A stretch of 64,000 nt of DNA from Variovorax guangxiensis (GTDB lineage Bacteria; Pseudomonadota; Gammaproteobacteria; Burkholderiales; Burkholderiaceae_C): assembly GCF_003952165.1 (NCBI RefSeq), contig NZ_RXFT01000001.1, positions 1,116,001 to 1,180,000 of the forward strand, read 5' to 3'. Shown here one piece after another: positions 42,329-53,255 of this stretch. Both the position numbers and the translations under genes were made by a program. Every line of letters begins with the position of its first letter. Positions within the stretch are counted from its first letter, which is position 1. Below the pieces are notes generated by a model. The model was given only the letters and a program-made list of their open reading frames with translations, did not search any database and was not told the DNA's origin.

Positions 42329-42961
42329 ATGAGCAGCAACGTCCACCTCCTCGACCACCCCCTCATCCAGCACAAGCTCACGCTGATGCGCCGCAAGGAT
42401 GCGTCCACCAACAGCTTCCGCCGGCTGCTGAACGAAATCAGCATGCTGATGGCCTATGAGGTCACGCGCGACATGCCGATGCAGGACATCGAGGTCGAGA
42501 CCCCGCTCGAAACGATGCAGGCCAAGGTCATCGACGGCAAGAAACTGGTGCTGGTGTCCATCCTGCGCGCCGGCACGGGCATCCTGGACGGCATGCTCAC
42601 CGTGGTGCCCGGCGCGCGCGTCGGCCATATCGGCCTGTACCGCGACCCCAAGACGCTGACGGCCGTGGAGTACTACTTCAAGATGCCCGGCGAGATGGAG
42701 AACCGCGACGTGATCGTGGTCGACCCGATGCTGGCCACCGGCAACTCGGCCGTGGCGGCGGTCGAGCGGCTGAAGGAGCTCAACCCCAAGTCGATCAAGT
42801 TCGTCTGCCTGCTGACCTGCCCCGAGGGCGTGGCGACGATGCAGAAGGCGCACCCGGACGTGGCGATCTACACCGCCGCGATCGACCGCGAGCTCAACAG
42901 CCATGGGTACATCCTCCCTGGCCTCGGTGACGCCGGCGACCGCATCTTCGGCACCAAGTAA
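42329..42961 (+). CDS. upp: Uracil phosphoribosyltransferase
   Basis: Makes UMP from uracil and PRPP. The 210-residue protein has the usual N-terminal [15 protein letters not shown], the flexible loop [15 protein letters not shown] and the PRPP loop [15 protein letters not shown], then [11 protein letters not shown] at the end. In the URC pathway it supplies the phosphoribosylated intermediate, so here it has a catabolic as well as salvage context. It is the third gene of the URC1-URC4-upp set. Confidence 0.97.
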   Translation: MSSNVHLLDHPLIQHKLTLMRRKDASTNSFRRLLNEISMLMAYEVTRDMPMQDIEVETPLETMQAKVIDGKKLVLVSILRAGTGILDGMLTVVPGARVGHIGLYRDPKTLTAVEYYFKMPGEMENRDVIVVDPMLATGNSAVAAVERLKELNPKSIKFVCLLTCPEGVATMQKAHPDVAIYTAAIDRELNSHGYILPGLGDAGDRIFGTK

Positions 42962-43056
42962 CCCCGCCCTCCAGCGCACACGCCATCGTCCGGTGGCCGC
43001 GGGCTGCCGGTGAGGCGGCCCCACAAGAAGATTTCCATACCTCGAGGAGAAGTACC

Positions 43057-44061
43057 GTGACCGCACGCCGTCAATTGATCATCCGTTCCGTCGCCGTTGC
43101 CGCAGCGCTTGCCGCGGTTGGCGCCCCGGGCCTCGCGCTCGCGCAGGCCAAGCTGAAGGTGGCGGCGGTGTACACCGTGCCCTTCGAGCAGCAATGGGTG
43201 GGCCGCATCCACAAGGCGCTGAAGGCGGCCGAGGCGCGCGGGGAGATCGAGTACAAGGCCACCGAGAACGTGAGCAACGCCGACTACGAGCGCGTGATGC
43301 GCGAGTACGCCACCGGTGGCAACCAGTTGATCCTGGGCGAGGTGTTCGGCGTGGAGGCCGCGGCGCGCAAGGTGGCGAAGGACTTCCCCAAGGTCGCCTT
43401 CCTGATGGGTTCGTCGCTCAAGCCGCAGGCGCCCAACTTCAGCGTGTTCGACAACTACATCCAGGAGCCCGCCTACCTCAGCGGCATGGTGGCCGGCGGC
43501 ATGACCAAGAGCAACCGCATCGGCATGGTCGGCGGCTTCCCCATTCCCGAGGTCAACCGCCTGATGAACGCCTTCATGGCCGGCGCGAAGGAGACGAACC
43601 CGAAGGTGGAATTCAGCGTGAGCTTCATCAACAGCTGGTTCGACCCGCCGAAGGCCAAGGAAGCGGCCTTCGCCATGATCGACAAGGGTGCCGACGTGAT
43701 GTACGCGGAGCGTTTCGGAGTCTCGGATGCCGCCAAGGAAAAGGGCAAGCTCGCCATCGGCAACGTGATCGACACCCAGAGCCAGTACCCCGACACGGTG
43801 GTGGCATCGGCCCTGTGGAACTTCGAGCCGGCCGCCGACCGAGCGATCAAGCTCGTGAAGGAAGGCAAGTTCGCCGCCGAGGACTACGGCGTTTACGCGC
43901 AGATGAAATACAAGGGCTCCGAACTCGCGCCGCTGGGCACCTTCGAGAAGAAGGTTCCGGCCGACATCGTCGCGAAGGTGAAGGCCAAGCAGGCTGACAT
44001 CCTCTCGGGCAAGTTCACCGTGAAAGTGGACGACTCGCAGCCGAAGTCCACCGCAAAATGA
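43057..44061 (+). CDS. BMP-family substrate-binding lipoprotein-like protein of a nucleoside/nucleobase ABC transporter
   Basis: A 334-residue periplasmic binding protein of the Bmp (basic membrane protein, PnrA-like) family. A twin-Arg-like start (TARRQL) and an AAALAAVGAPGLALAQA signal precede the mature domain. Recognisable motifs are LILGEVFGVEAAARKVAKDFP, NYIQEPAYLSGMVAGG and IGMVGGFPIPEVNR. PnrA-type proteins bind purine nucleosides. The start is a GTG behind GAGGAGA. It overlaps the next gene by four bases and belongs to the ABC operon that follows. Confidence 0.92.
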   Translation: MTARRQLIIRSVAVAAALAAVGAPGLALAQAKLKVAAVYTVPFEQQWVGRIHKALKAAEARGEIEYKATENVSNADYERVMREYATGGNQLILGEVFGVEAAARKVAKDFPKVAFLMGSSLKPQAPNFSVFDNYIQEPAYLSGMVAGGMTKSNRIGMVGGFPIPEVNRLMNAFMAGAKETNPKVEFSVSFINSWFDPPKAKEAAFAMIDKGADVMYAERFGVSDAAKEKGKLAIGNVIDTQSQYPDTVVASALWNFEPAADRAIKLVKEGKFAAEDYGVYAQMKYKGSELAPLGTFEKKVPADIVAKVKAKQADILSGKFTVKVDDSQPKSTAK

Positions 44062-45097
44062 AGTACACCCCCAGGCTCCGCGCACTTCGTGTCGCTTCTC
44101 CTACCCCCTTGCAGGGGGCAACACCTGCGGCCCGGCAAAGCCGGTTCCGCGGTGTTCCCCGAACAGTCAGAGGCGTTCTTGCCGCCGCGGTACTCGGTAT
44201 TTCGCTGACCGGCTGCGTGGGTGTCTACAAGGGCGGCGCCGTCGCCATCAACAGCAGCACCCGGCTCGACGACACGCCGCGCATCGCGGTGCTGTCGGCC
44301 TTCGAGCCGGAGCTGAAACTGCTGCTCACACGCCTGCAGGGGCCGGCGAAGCACAGTGTGAACGGGGTGGAGTTCACCACCGGCACGCTGGAAGGCAAGC
44401 CGGTCGTGCTGTTCCTCTCGGGCATCAGCATGACCAACGCCACGATGAACACGCAGCTGGTGCTCAACCGCTTTCGCGTGACCAACATCGTGTTCAGCGG
44501 CATCGCCGGTGGCGTGAACCCGTCGCTGCACGTGGGCGACGTCACCGTGCCGGCGCAATGGGGCCAGTACCTCGAGGTGCTGATGGCGCGCGAAACCGCG
44601 CCCGGCAAGTACAGCGCGCCACCCTTCATCACCGACGCCACGCTGCCCAACTTCGGCATGATGTTCCCGCGCCCGGTAGAGGTTCGTTCGGCGGCGCACC
44701 CCGAGATCCAGCGCAAGTTCTGGTTCGAGGCCGACCCGAAGATGCTGGAAGTGGCGCGCAGCATCCGCAACGTCGATCTGGCCAACTGCAGCGCAGGCAA
44801 GTGCCTGCCGCGCAAGCCGCAGCTGGTGGTGGGCGGCAATGGCGTCTCGGGCCAGGCCTTCATGGACAACAAGGCCTACCGCGAATACACCTACAAGACC
44901 TTCCAGGCCAACGTGCTCGACATGGAGACCGCCGCCGTGGGCATGGTCGCCTACAGCAACGGCGTGCCCTTCATCGCCTTCCGCTCGCTCAGCGACCTCG
45001 CGGGCGGCGGCGACGGCGAGAACGAGATGGGCACCTTCATGGGCATCGCGGCGGACAACTCCGCCAAGGTCATGCTGGCCTTCCTGGCCGCGTGGAA

Positions 45098-45101
<4 letters not shown>
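44058..45101 (+). CDS. Phosphorylase/nucleosidase-superfamily lipoprotein
   Basis: A 347-residue protein with an atypical long N-terminus (about 45 residues partly encoded by a palindromic repeat), then a hydrophobic stretch ending LGISLTGCVG, a lipobox. The mature part has the PNP_UDP_1 fold: RIAVLSAFEPELKLLL, NIVFSGIAGGVNPSLHVGDV and VLDMETAAVGMVAYSNG (catalytic Glu), and SLSDLAGG with the Asp of MTA/SAH nucleosidases. An exported enzyme could release bases from nucleosides for the neighbouring transporter. Overlaps the BMP gene and the ABC ATPase. Confidence 0.85.
44104..44156 (+). repeat. Palindromic repeat inside the 5' end of the nucleosidase gene
   Basis: Two adjacent hairpins: CCCCC-TTGCA-GGGGG (44104-44118) and a nested stem AACACC...GGTGTT (44120-44156) enclosing GCGG/CCGC and CCGGC-AAA-GCCGG. 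Elements of this kind occur dispersed in Comamonadaceae intergenic regions as I recall them. Here it is read through in frame ahead of the signal sequence. Confidence 0.65.
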
Positions 45102-46722
<1,621 letters not shown>

Positions 46723-46726
<4 letters not shown>

Positions 46727-47790
46727 TGCGGCTCGAACGACGCCACGAAACCTCGCGCACGGCGCTGGTGCTCGCCCCCATTGGCGCGATCGTCTTCACG
46801 ATGGCGATCAGCGCGCTGCTGGTGCTGTGGGCCGGCGCGCCGGTCGGCCGCACCTACGCGCTGCTGCTGCAGGGCGGCTTCGGCTCGGTGTTCGCGTGGA
46901 GCGAGACGCTGACGCGGGCTATTCCGCTGATCCTCACCGGGCTGGCGGTCACGGTCGCCTTCAAGGCGCGGCTCTTCAACATCGGCGCCGAGGGGCAGCT
47001 CTACGCGGGCGCGCTGGCTGCCGTCGCCGTGGGCGGCATGCACGGCGGCACCGGCTTCGAGCTGTCGCCGTGGCTGCTGTTTCCCTTGATGATGCTGGCC
47101 GCCGCCATCGCCGGCGCACTGATGCTGCTGGGCCCGGCGCTCATGAAGAACCGGCTGGGCGTGGACGAGGTGGTGACCACGCTCTTGATCAACTTCATCG
47201 TGCTGCTGGGCGTGTCGGCGCTGCTCGACGGGCCGATGAAAGACCCGACCGCCATGGGCTGGCCGCAGAGCGTGTCGCTGCAGTCCGACCTGGAGCTCGG
47301 CAAGCTCGTCGCGCAGACGCGGGTGCACACCGGCCTGCTGTGGGCGGTGTCGCTGGCGGTGATGGTCTGGGCGGTCTTCAAGTACACGGTGCTGGGCTTC
47401 GACATCCGAGCCGTGGGCGCGAACGCGCGCGCCGCCGCCTTCGCGGGGGTGCCGGTGACGCGCACGGTGGTGATGGTGGCGCTGCTCTCGGGTGCGCTGG
47501 CCGGGCTGGCGGGCGCCATAGAGGTGGCGGGCCGCACCAGCTACGTCACGCTCGACATGTCGCCGGGCTACGGCTACACCGGCATCGTCATCGCGATGCT
47601 GGCGGGGCTGCATCCGCTGGGCGTGATCGCAGCCGCCGTGTTCGTGGCGGGCGTGCTGGTCGGCGCCGACACCATGAGCCGCGCGGTGGGCGTTCCGACC
47701 TACATCGCCGACGTGATCGTCGCGGCCTCGCTGATCGCGGTGCTGGTGGCGACGCTGCTCACGCAGTACCGGGTGAGGATGTCGAAATGA
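46723..47790 (+). CDS. ABC transporter permease (first, BPD_transp_2 type)
   Basis: A 355-residue inner-membrane permease with about ten hydrophobic segments. FKARLFNIGAEGQLYAGALAA, GVDEVVTTLLINF and AAAFAGVPVTRTVVMVALLSG match the permease family used by BMP-type nucleoside transporters. The ATG at 46723 overlaps the ATPase stop; a second ATG is at 46726. The stop overlaps the second permease start by four bases. Confidence 0.93.
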
Positions 47791-48710
47791 GCGACCTCCT
47801 CGACATTCTTTCCAACGCCGCCTTCTGGGTCGCGGTGCTGCGCATCGCCACGCCGCTCATCCTCGGCACGCTCGGCGTGCTGCTGTGCGAGCGCGCGGGC
47901 GTGCTCAACCTCGGCATCGAGGGGATCATGGTCGCGGGCGCCTTCACCGGCTGGCTCGCGGTGTATGCCAGCGCACCGCTGTGGGTGGGCGTGGGCGTGG
48001 CCGCGCTCGCGGGCATGGTGTTCGGGCTGCTGCACGCCTTCCTGACCGTGGGGCTGGCGCTATCGCAGCACGTCTCGGGGCTGGGCATCACGCTGCTGGC
48101 GACCGCGCTGAGCTACTTCGGCTACCGCGTGAGCTTTCCGAAGGTGAACACGCCGCCCACCATCACGCCCTTCTCGCCGATGGACTGGCTGCCCATCCCG
48201 ATCCTGAACGCACAGACCGCGCTCACCCTGTTCGCGCTGCTGCTGGTGCCGGTGGTGGGCTGGGTGCTGTACCGCACGCCGCTGGGCCTGGCGCTGCGCA
48301 TGGCCGGCGAGAACCCGCAGGCAGCCGAAAGCCAGGGCGTCTCGGTCGCGGCCACGCGCACCGGCGCCATCGTCGCGGGCTCGGCGCTGATGGGCATGGC
48401 CGGCTCCTTCCTCACGCTGTCGGCCTTCAACGCCTTCTTCTTCAACATGGTGAACGGGCGCGGCTGGATCTGCGTGGCGCTGGTGGTGTTCGCCTCGTGG
48501 CGCCCGGGCAAGGCCCTGCTGGGCGCGCTGCTGTTCGCCTTCTTCGATGCGCTCCAGCTGCGACTGCAACAATCCGGCGACGCCGTGCTGCCCTACCAGA
48601 TCTACCTGATGCTGCCCTACCTGCTGTCGATCCTGGCGCTGGTGCTGGTGGCACGCAAGGCAAGCTACCCGCAGGCGCTGATGAAACCGTACCGCAAGGG
48701 GGAACGCTGA
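47787..48710 (+). CDS. ABC transporter permease (second, BPD_transp_2 type)
   Basis: A 307-residue permease with CERAGVLNLGIEGIMVAGAF near the N-terminus and GLALRMAGENPQAAESQGVS in the coupling loop, both typical of the second subunit of nucleoside/branched-chain-type systems. Coupled to the first permease by ATGA and to the following gene by one shared base (TGATG). Confidence 0.93.
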   Translation: MSDLLDILSNAAFWVAVLRIATPLILGTLGVLLCERAGVLNLGIEGIMVAGAFTGWLAVYASAPLWVGVGVAALAGMVFGLLHAFLTVGLALSQHVSGLGITLLATALSYFGYRVSFPKVNTPPTITPFSPMDWLPIPILNAQTALTLFALLLVPVVGWVLYRTPLGLALRMAGENPQAAESQGVSVAATRTGAIVAGSALMGMAGSFLTLSAFNAFFFNMVNGRGWICVALVVFASWRPGKALLGALLFAFFDALQLRLQQSGDAVLPYQIYLMLPYLLSILALVLVARKASYPQALMKPYRKGER

Positions 48711-49177
48711 TGACCACCAGGACCGCCACCATCGCTCGAGGCGCCCTGCTCGCGGCGCTGCTGGCGCTGGGCGGCACGAACGTCGCGCGCGCACTGGGCA
48801 TGAACTACGGCTACGAGGCCTTCAGCACAGCCGACGCCGTGACCTGGGTGCAGATGTGCGGCACCTGGGGCAAGGACCACCAGGGCACCTACCGGGTGGT
48901 GCACGCCGAGCAGTACGCCCAGTCCTTCCTCTACGTGCAATGGATGACGCGCGATGCCAACGGCAGCCTGCGCGTCGAGCACACGGTGGCAATTGCAGAA
49001 CTCGACAACGACCACGCGGAAATCTCGCTGTCCGACCTCACCTGCCGCGCCACGCCACGCGGCATCGTCGTCACGGCAAAGGCCGATTCGGGGCACGACG
49101 AGAAGCTGCGCCGCGTGACCATCGAGGTCGGGCCTGCGCCAGGGCAGTACCGGTACCGGGCGCAGAACACGCGCTGA
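48710..49177 (+). CDS. Uncharacterised secreted protein
   Basis: A 155-residue protein with a signal peptide (ALLAALLALGGTNVARA). The mature part has two Cys (VQMCGTW and LTCRAT) and a beta-rich pattern (YVQWMTRDANGSLRVEH, AEISLSDLTCRA). I do not recognise the family. Its start shares a base with the permease stop, placing it in the nucleobase transport operon. Confidence 0.65.
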   Translation: MTTRTATIARGALLAALLALGGTNVARALGMNYGYEAFSTADAVTWVQMCGTWGKDHQGTYRVVHAEQYAQSFLYVQWMTRDANGSLRVEHTVAIAELDNDHAEISLSDLTCRATPRGIVVTAKADSGHDEKLRRVTIEVGPAPGQYRYRAQNTR

Positions 49178-49200
49178 GACGCTGGCATCCGGGCGGTGAG

Positions 49201-49656
49201 GTGAACACGGCACTCCATCTGGACACGACGAACGGCTGTCTCTCGGCGGCCGGCGTCGTTGCCTGTACCGACACCCGCGCCGACAGCCTGCCAGACTCTT
49301 TCGCACGGACGGCCCAGGCCGTGCTTGTCGAAGGCCGGCTCGTCGACTGCGTCTTCGCACGCGCAACCACGACATCCGGCGACATGGCCGTGCAGCTCAT
49401 GCTGCGCTTCGAAGAACTGCTGTTGGTCAGCTGCTCCCTGACTCTCACGACGCCCGCCCTGCGCAAGCTCGAGGAAGCCGACTTCTACGGCAGCGTAGAC
49501 CAGCGCTATCGCTTCCACGAGCGCTGGCTGGCCTCCATGGGCGTTTCCCGCAACCCGGCGGCATTCCCCTGGGGCCGTGCCGGCGTCGCCCGCGACCGCA
49601 GCGACAACGTGTACATCTACATCCACAACCGGAACAACCGCTGGGCTCTCCGATAG
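49201..49656 (+). CDS. Uncharacterised protein in the nucleobase operon
   Basis: A 151-residue cytosolic protein starting at a GTG (49201) with GGTGAG close upstream. It has no signal or membrane segment. The C-terminal half contains YRFHERWLASMGVS and ends NVYIYIHNRNNRWALR. No family recognised. The position between the transporter and cytosine deaminase suggests co-transcription (gaps of 23 and 30 bases). Confidence 0.55.
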   Translation: MNTALHLDTTNGCLSAAGVVACTDTRADSLPDSFARTAQAVLVEGRLVDCVFARATTTSGDMAVQLMLRFEELLLVSCSLTLTTPALRKLEEADFYGSVDQRYRFHERWLASMGVSRNPAAFPWGRAGVARDRSDNVYIYIHNRNNRWALR

Positions 49657-49686
49657 CCTCGCGAGGAACAGGAAAAGGCCCCCACG

Positions 49687-50973
49687 ATGCTCGACCTCCT
49701 CATCACCAACGCCACCCTCCCCGACGGCCGCACCGGCATGTCGGTCGCCGTGCAGGGCGGACGCATCGCCGAAATCACTCAGGGCCTGGATGCGCCGGCA
49801 CACGAAACGCTCGACGCGCAGGGCCTGCTGCTCGCGCCCCACTTCGTCGACCCTCATTTCCACATGGACGCCACGCTGAGCTACGGCCTGCCGCGCGTCA
49901 ACCAGAGCGGCACTCTGCTCGAGGGCATCGCGCTATGGGGCGAACTCAAGCCGCTGCTGACGGCAGACGCGCTGATCGAGCGCGCACTGGCGTACTGCGA
50001 CTGGGCGGTGGCCAAGGGATTGCTGGCCGTGCGCTCGCACGTGGACACCAGCGACCCCAGCCTGCTGGCAGTCGATGCGCTGCTGGAGGTCAAGCGCAAG
50101 GTGGCGCCGTATCTCGACCTGCAGCTGGTCGCCTTTCCGCAGGACGGCGTGCTGCGCTCGCCCGGCGGCGTCGAGAACCTGGAGCGCGCGCTCGACAAGG
50201 GCGTGGACGTGGTCGGCGGCATTCCGCATTTCGAGCGCACCATGGCCGAGGGAGCGGCGAGCGTGAAGCTGCTGTGCGAGATCGCCGCGGCGCGCGGCAA
50301 GCTGGTCGACATGCACTGCGACGAGTCGGACGACCCGCTTTCGCGCCACATCGAGACGCTGGCCTTCGAAACCCAGCGCCTCGCGCTGCAGGGCCGCGTG
50401 ACCGGCTCGCACTGCACCTCGATGCACTCGATGGACAACTACTACGTGAGCAAGCTGCTGCCGCTGATCGCGCAGAGCGGCGTGTCGGTGGTGTCCAACC
50501 CGCTCATCAACATCACTCTGCAGGGCCGCCACGACACCTACCCCAAGCGCCGCGGCATGACGCGGGTGCCCGAACTCATGGCGGCCGGCGTGAACGTCGC
50601 CTTCGGCCACGACTGCGTGATGGACCCCTGGTACGGCATGGGCTCGGGCGACATGCTCGAAGTGGCGCACATGGGCCTGCACGTGGCGCAGATGACGAGC
50701 CAGGACGGCATCCGCCAGTGCTTCGAGGCGGTGACGACCAACGCGGCGCGTGTGATGCACCTGGAGAACTACGGCCTCGAGGCCGGCCGCGACGCGAGCT
50801 TCGTGCTGCTGCAGGCGCGCGACCCGGTCGAGGCGATACGCCTGCGCGCCGCGCGGCTCAAGGTGTTCCGCAAGGGCCGCCTGCTGGCCGAGACGCCGGC
50901 CGCCACGGCCAGCCTGCACCTTCCGGGCCGGGGCGCCTCGACGAGCTGGATGGCGCCGAAGCGCCAGGGCTGA
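49687..50973 (+). CDS. codA: Cytosine deaminase-type amidohydrolase
   Basis: Hydrolyses cytosine (or a related base) to uracil and ammonia. The 428-residue TIM-barrel amidohydrolase shows the metal pair HFHMDAT (HxH), SHVDTSD, MHCDESDD (His and Glu/Asp), TGSHCTS and the catalytic Asp in GHDCVMDPW, the CodA pattern. A C-terminal 40 residues complete the composite domain. AGGAAAAGG precedes the ATG. Deamination to uracil would feed the URC set at the other end of the island. Confidence 0.9.
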   Translation: MLDLLITNATLPDGRTGMSVAVQGGRIAEITQGLDAPAHETLDAQGLLLAPHFVDPHFHMDATLSYGLPRVNQSGTLLEGIALWGELKPLLTADALIERALAYCDWAVAKGLLAVRSHVDTSDPSLLAVDALLEVKRKVAPYLDLQLVAFPQDGVLRSPGGVENLERALDKGVDVVGGIPHFERTMAEGAASVKLLCEIAAARGKLVDMHCDESDDPLSRHIETLAFETQRLALQGRVTGSHCTSMHSMDNYYVSKLLPLIAQSGVSVVSNPLINITLQGRHDTYPKRRGMTRVPELMAAGVNVAFGHDCVMDPWYGMGSGDMLEVAHMGLHVAQMTSQDGIRQCFEAVTTNAARVMHLENYGLEAGRDASFVLLQARDPVEAIRLRAARLKVFRKGRLLAETPAATASLHLPGRGASTSWMAPKRQG

Positions 50974-50982
50974 GTCCGAAGG

Positions 50983-52329
50983 CTACGTGCCGCCCGGCAC
51001 GATCTGCATCGGCAAGCGCAGCCGTGCATGCAGGCCCGCACCGGGCGGCGTCTCGAGCTCGAGCCACCCGCCGTGTGCCTGCGCGACGCGCTGCACGATC
51101 GCCAGGCCGAGACCCGCGCCGGCCACGCCGCTGCGGTCAGCCTGACCGCGACGGAATGCCTGCCTGAGCTCGTCGGCCTCGCGGGGATCGATGCCATCGC
51201 CACGGTCGATGACCTCGACGATCACCTCTTTTCCATCCACCCTGGTCGACAGCGTGACCGGCGGCCTGCCGTGCCGCCAGGCGTTCTCGATCAGGTTGTC
51301 GATGGCGCGCCGCATGGCTTGCGGGCGCAACGCGAGCGCGGGCACGCCGCCCAACTGCAGCGCCACCGGGCGGCCATGGTCGGCGCAGGCTGCCGCCAGC
51401 GAGCGAGCCATGTCGTCGAGCGACGTCGCTACCGGCCTCTCGTCCCCCTCGCTTCGCGCAAAGTCGAGAAACTGGCCCACGATGGCGTCCATTTCCTCCA
51501 CGCTGCGCGTCATGCTGCTCACGAGTTCAGGCTCCATGCGCTCGCGCAGTATTTCCACCCCCAGGCGCAGCTTGGTGAGCGGTGTGCGAAGGTCGTGGGA
51601 GATGCCGGCCAGCATCAGGGCGCGCTCGCGTTCGGTCTGGCGCAGGCTGCTCACCAGTTGATTGAAGCTGCGGCTCACGGTCGCCACCTCGGTCGGGCCG
51701 TCTTCGGGCAGCGGCGGGGGCTCGCGGCCCCCAGCCAGCGTCTGCGCGGCCTGCACCACGCGCACCAGCGGCCTGTTGAGCCGGCGCTGGAACCACAGCG
51801 CTCCCGCCAGGGCGAGCAGCGCACTGCCTATCGACACCGCCACCAGCGCCCCCGTGAACTCGCGCGCCGGCAGCACGCCCGGCATCACGATCCAGTGCTC
51901 GCTGCCGTCGAGCGTCAGCCGCAGGGCGAGGCCGCCGTCCTCCTCGCGGCGCCAGACGGCCTCGACACCGAGGCTGGCGATACGCGCCGACACCGAGCGC
52001 ACGAAGCTGCGCTCCAGCGGCGTGAGCATCGGGCGCGGGCCCTCACCCACCTCACCCGCCTCGCTCGCCCGCCTTGCGCGATCGGCCCGGCCAGCCAGCG
52101 CCTGGCGATTGAAGCCCTCGACGAAGGCCGGCCGCTGCGCGGGCGGCAGCGCCAGCAGGCCGGAGCGGATCGCGCCCACATTGCGCGCCACGCTTTCGGC
52201 GATCTGGTCCAGGCGGGGCTTGAGCACCATCTCCCGAAGCAGCAGCGCGCCGCCGAGCTGGCCCAGCACGATCAGCAGGACGATCAGCAGCGCATTGCGT
52301 CCGAACAGGCTGTGGGGAAGGAACTTCAT
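50983..52329 (-). CDS. Sensor histidine kinase (EnvZ-like)
   Basis: A 448-residue inner-membrane kinase: a membrane helix at about 12-32, a periplasmic sensor region (about 35-160), a second helix (about 163-185), HAMP, then the H-box LAGISHDLRTPLTKL (phospho-accepting His), N-box NLIENAWRHG, and G-boxes DRGDGIDP and GAGLGLAIV. The H-box followed directly by DLRTPL is the EnvZ/OmpB subclass. It is 10 bases after its response regulator. Confidence 0.93.
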   Translation of the reverse strand: MKFLPHSLFGRNALLIVLLIVLGQLGGALLLREMVLKPRLDQIAESVARNVGAIRSGLLALPPAQRPAFVEGFNRQALAGRADRARRASEAGEVGEGPRPMLTPLERSFVRSVSARIASLGVEAVWRREEDGGLALRLTLDGSEHWIVMPGVLPAREFTGALVAVSIGSALLALAGALWFQRRLNRPLVRVVQAAQTLAGGREPPPLPEDGPTEVATVSRSFNQLVSSLRQTERERALMLAGISHDLRTPLTKLRLGVEILRERMEPELVSSMTRSVEEMDAIVGQFLDFARSEGDERPVATSLDDMARSLAAACADHGRPVALQLGGVPALALRPQAMRRAIDNLIENAWRHGRPPVTLSTRVDGKEVIVEVIDRGDGIDPREADELRQAFRRGQADRSGVAGAGLGLAIVQRVAQAHGGWLELETPPGAGLHARLRLPMQIVPGGT

Positions 52330-52339
52330 GGCGCGCCTC

Positions 52340-53062
52340 TCATGGCACGAACAGGTAGCCCACGCCCCAGACGGTGCGGATGTGGCGCGGCTGCGCGGAG
52401 TCGGCCTCGATCAGCTTGCGCAGCCGCATCACCTGCACGTCGATGCTGCGGTCGGTCGCTTCATGGTCACGGCCGTGGGCCATCTCGATCAGGCGCTCGC
52501 GGCCCAGCGGCCGGTTGGCGTTGAGCGCCAGCGCCTGCAGCAGGGCGAATTCGCCGGTGGTCAGCGGAATGTTTTCCTTCATGCCGTCCGATTCGCGTTC
52601 GAGGCGCCGCTCTCCGAGGTGCAGCGTGAACATGCCGAAGCGCACGCTTTCCTGCGCGGGCACGGGCCCGGCGTGCGCGCCCAGCATGCGCTGGCGGCGC
52701 ACCAGCGCCTGGATGCGCGCCAGAAGTTCGCGCGGGTTGAAAGGCTTGGGCAAGTAGTCGTCGGCGCCCATCTCGAGGCCGACGATGCGGTCGACCGGGT
52801 CGCCGCGCGCGGTGAGCATGAGGATGGGAATGGTCTCGCCCTGGGCGCGCAGCCGTCGGCACACGGCCAGGCCGTCCTCGCCCGGCATCATGATGTCGAG
52901 CACCAGCACGTCGAAACGCTCGCGCGCGAGCAGCTTGTCGAGCGGCTGTGCGCTCTCGACGGTACGCACGGCATAGCCCTGGTCGCCCAGGTAGCGCTGC
53001 AGCAGCGCGCGCAGGTCGGCCTCGTCGTCGGCAATCAGGATACGGGCCAGCGCTTCGGTCAT
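52340..53062 (-). CDS. OmpR-family response regulator
   Basis: A 240-residue regulator: receiver domain with the acidic pair in IADDEAD, phosphorylated Asp in VLVLDIMMPGEDGL and the conserved Lys in DYLPKPF. A winged-helix DNA-binding domain follows (ENIPLTTGEFALLQALALNANRP, split across motifs, then VQVMRLRKLIE and TVWGVGYLF). Co-transcribed with the kinase. Two ATGACA direct repeats ten bases apart lie upstream, the spacing preferred by OmpR-type dimers. Confidence 0.95.
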   Translation of the reverse strand: MTEALARILIADDEADLRALLQRYLGDQGYAVRTVESAQPLDKLLARERFDVLVLDIMMPGEDGLAVCRRLRAQGETIPILMLTARGDPVDRIVGLEMGADDYLPKPFNPRELLARIQALVRRQRMLGAHAGPVPAQESVRFGMFTLHLGERRLERESDGMKENIPLTTGEFALLQALALNANRPLGRERLIEMAHGRDHEATDRSIDVQVMRLRKLIEADSAQPRHIRTVWGVGYLFVP

Positions 53063-53107
53063 GCGGCGGATCGTAACGGCGGCCGCGCTGCCCGGTCGCG
53101 CGGGAAA

Positions 53108-53157
53108 TCATGACAAACGATGACACGATCCGGAGAAGCGCTCACGGATTGTCATGA
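53108..53157. promoter_or_regulatory. Candidate response-regulator binding site between divergent operons
   Basis: ATGACA occurs at 53110 and 53120 (ten bases apart), and a perfect 9-bp inverted repeat TCATGACAA (53108-53116) / TTGTCATGA (53149-53157) spans the divergent intergenic region. OmpR-family regulators bind tandem half-sites ten bases apart. Confidence 0.55.
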
Positions 53158-53255
53158 ACGCACCTGCCCGCGCCATGGCTGGCTCACATCTCGCGGCCAC
53201 AGTCGCCGCCATGGCCTCGCGAGGTGCGGGGCCGGTACTGCGAGGAGTTCCGAAC

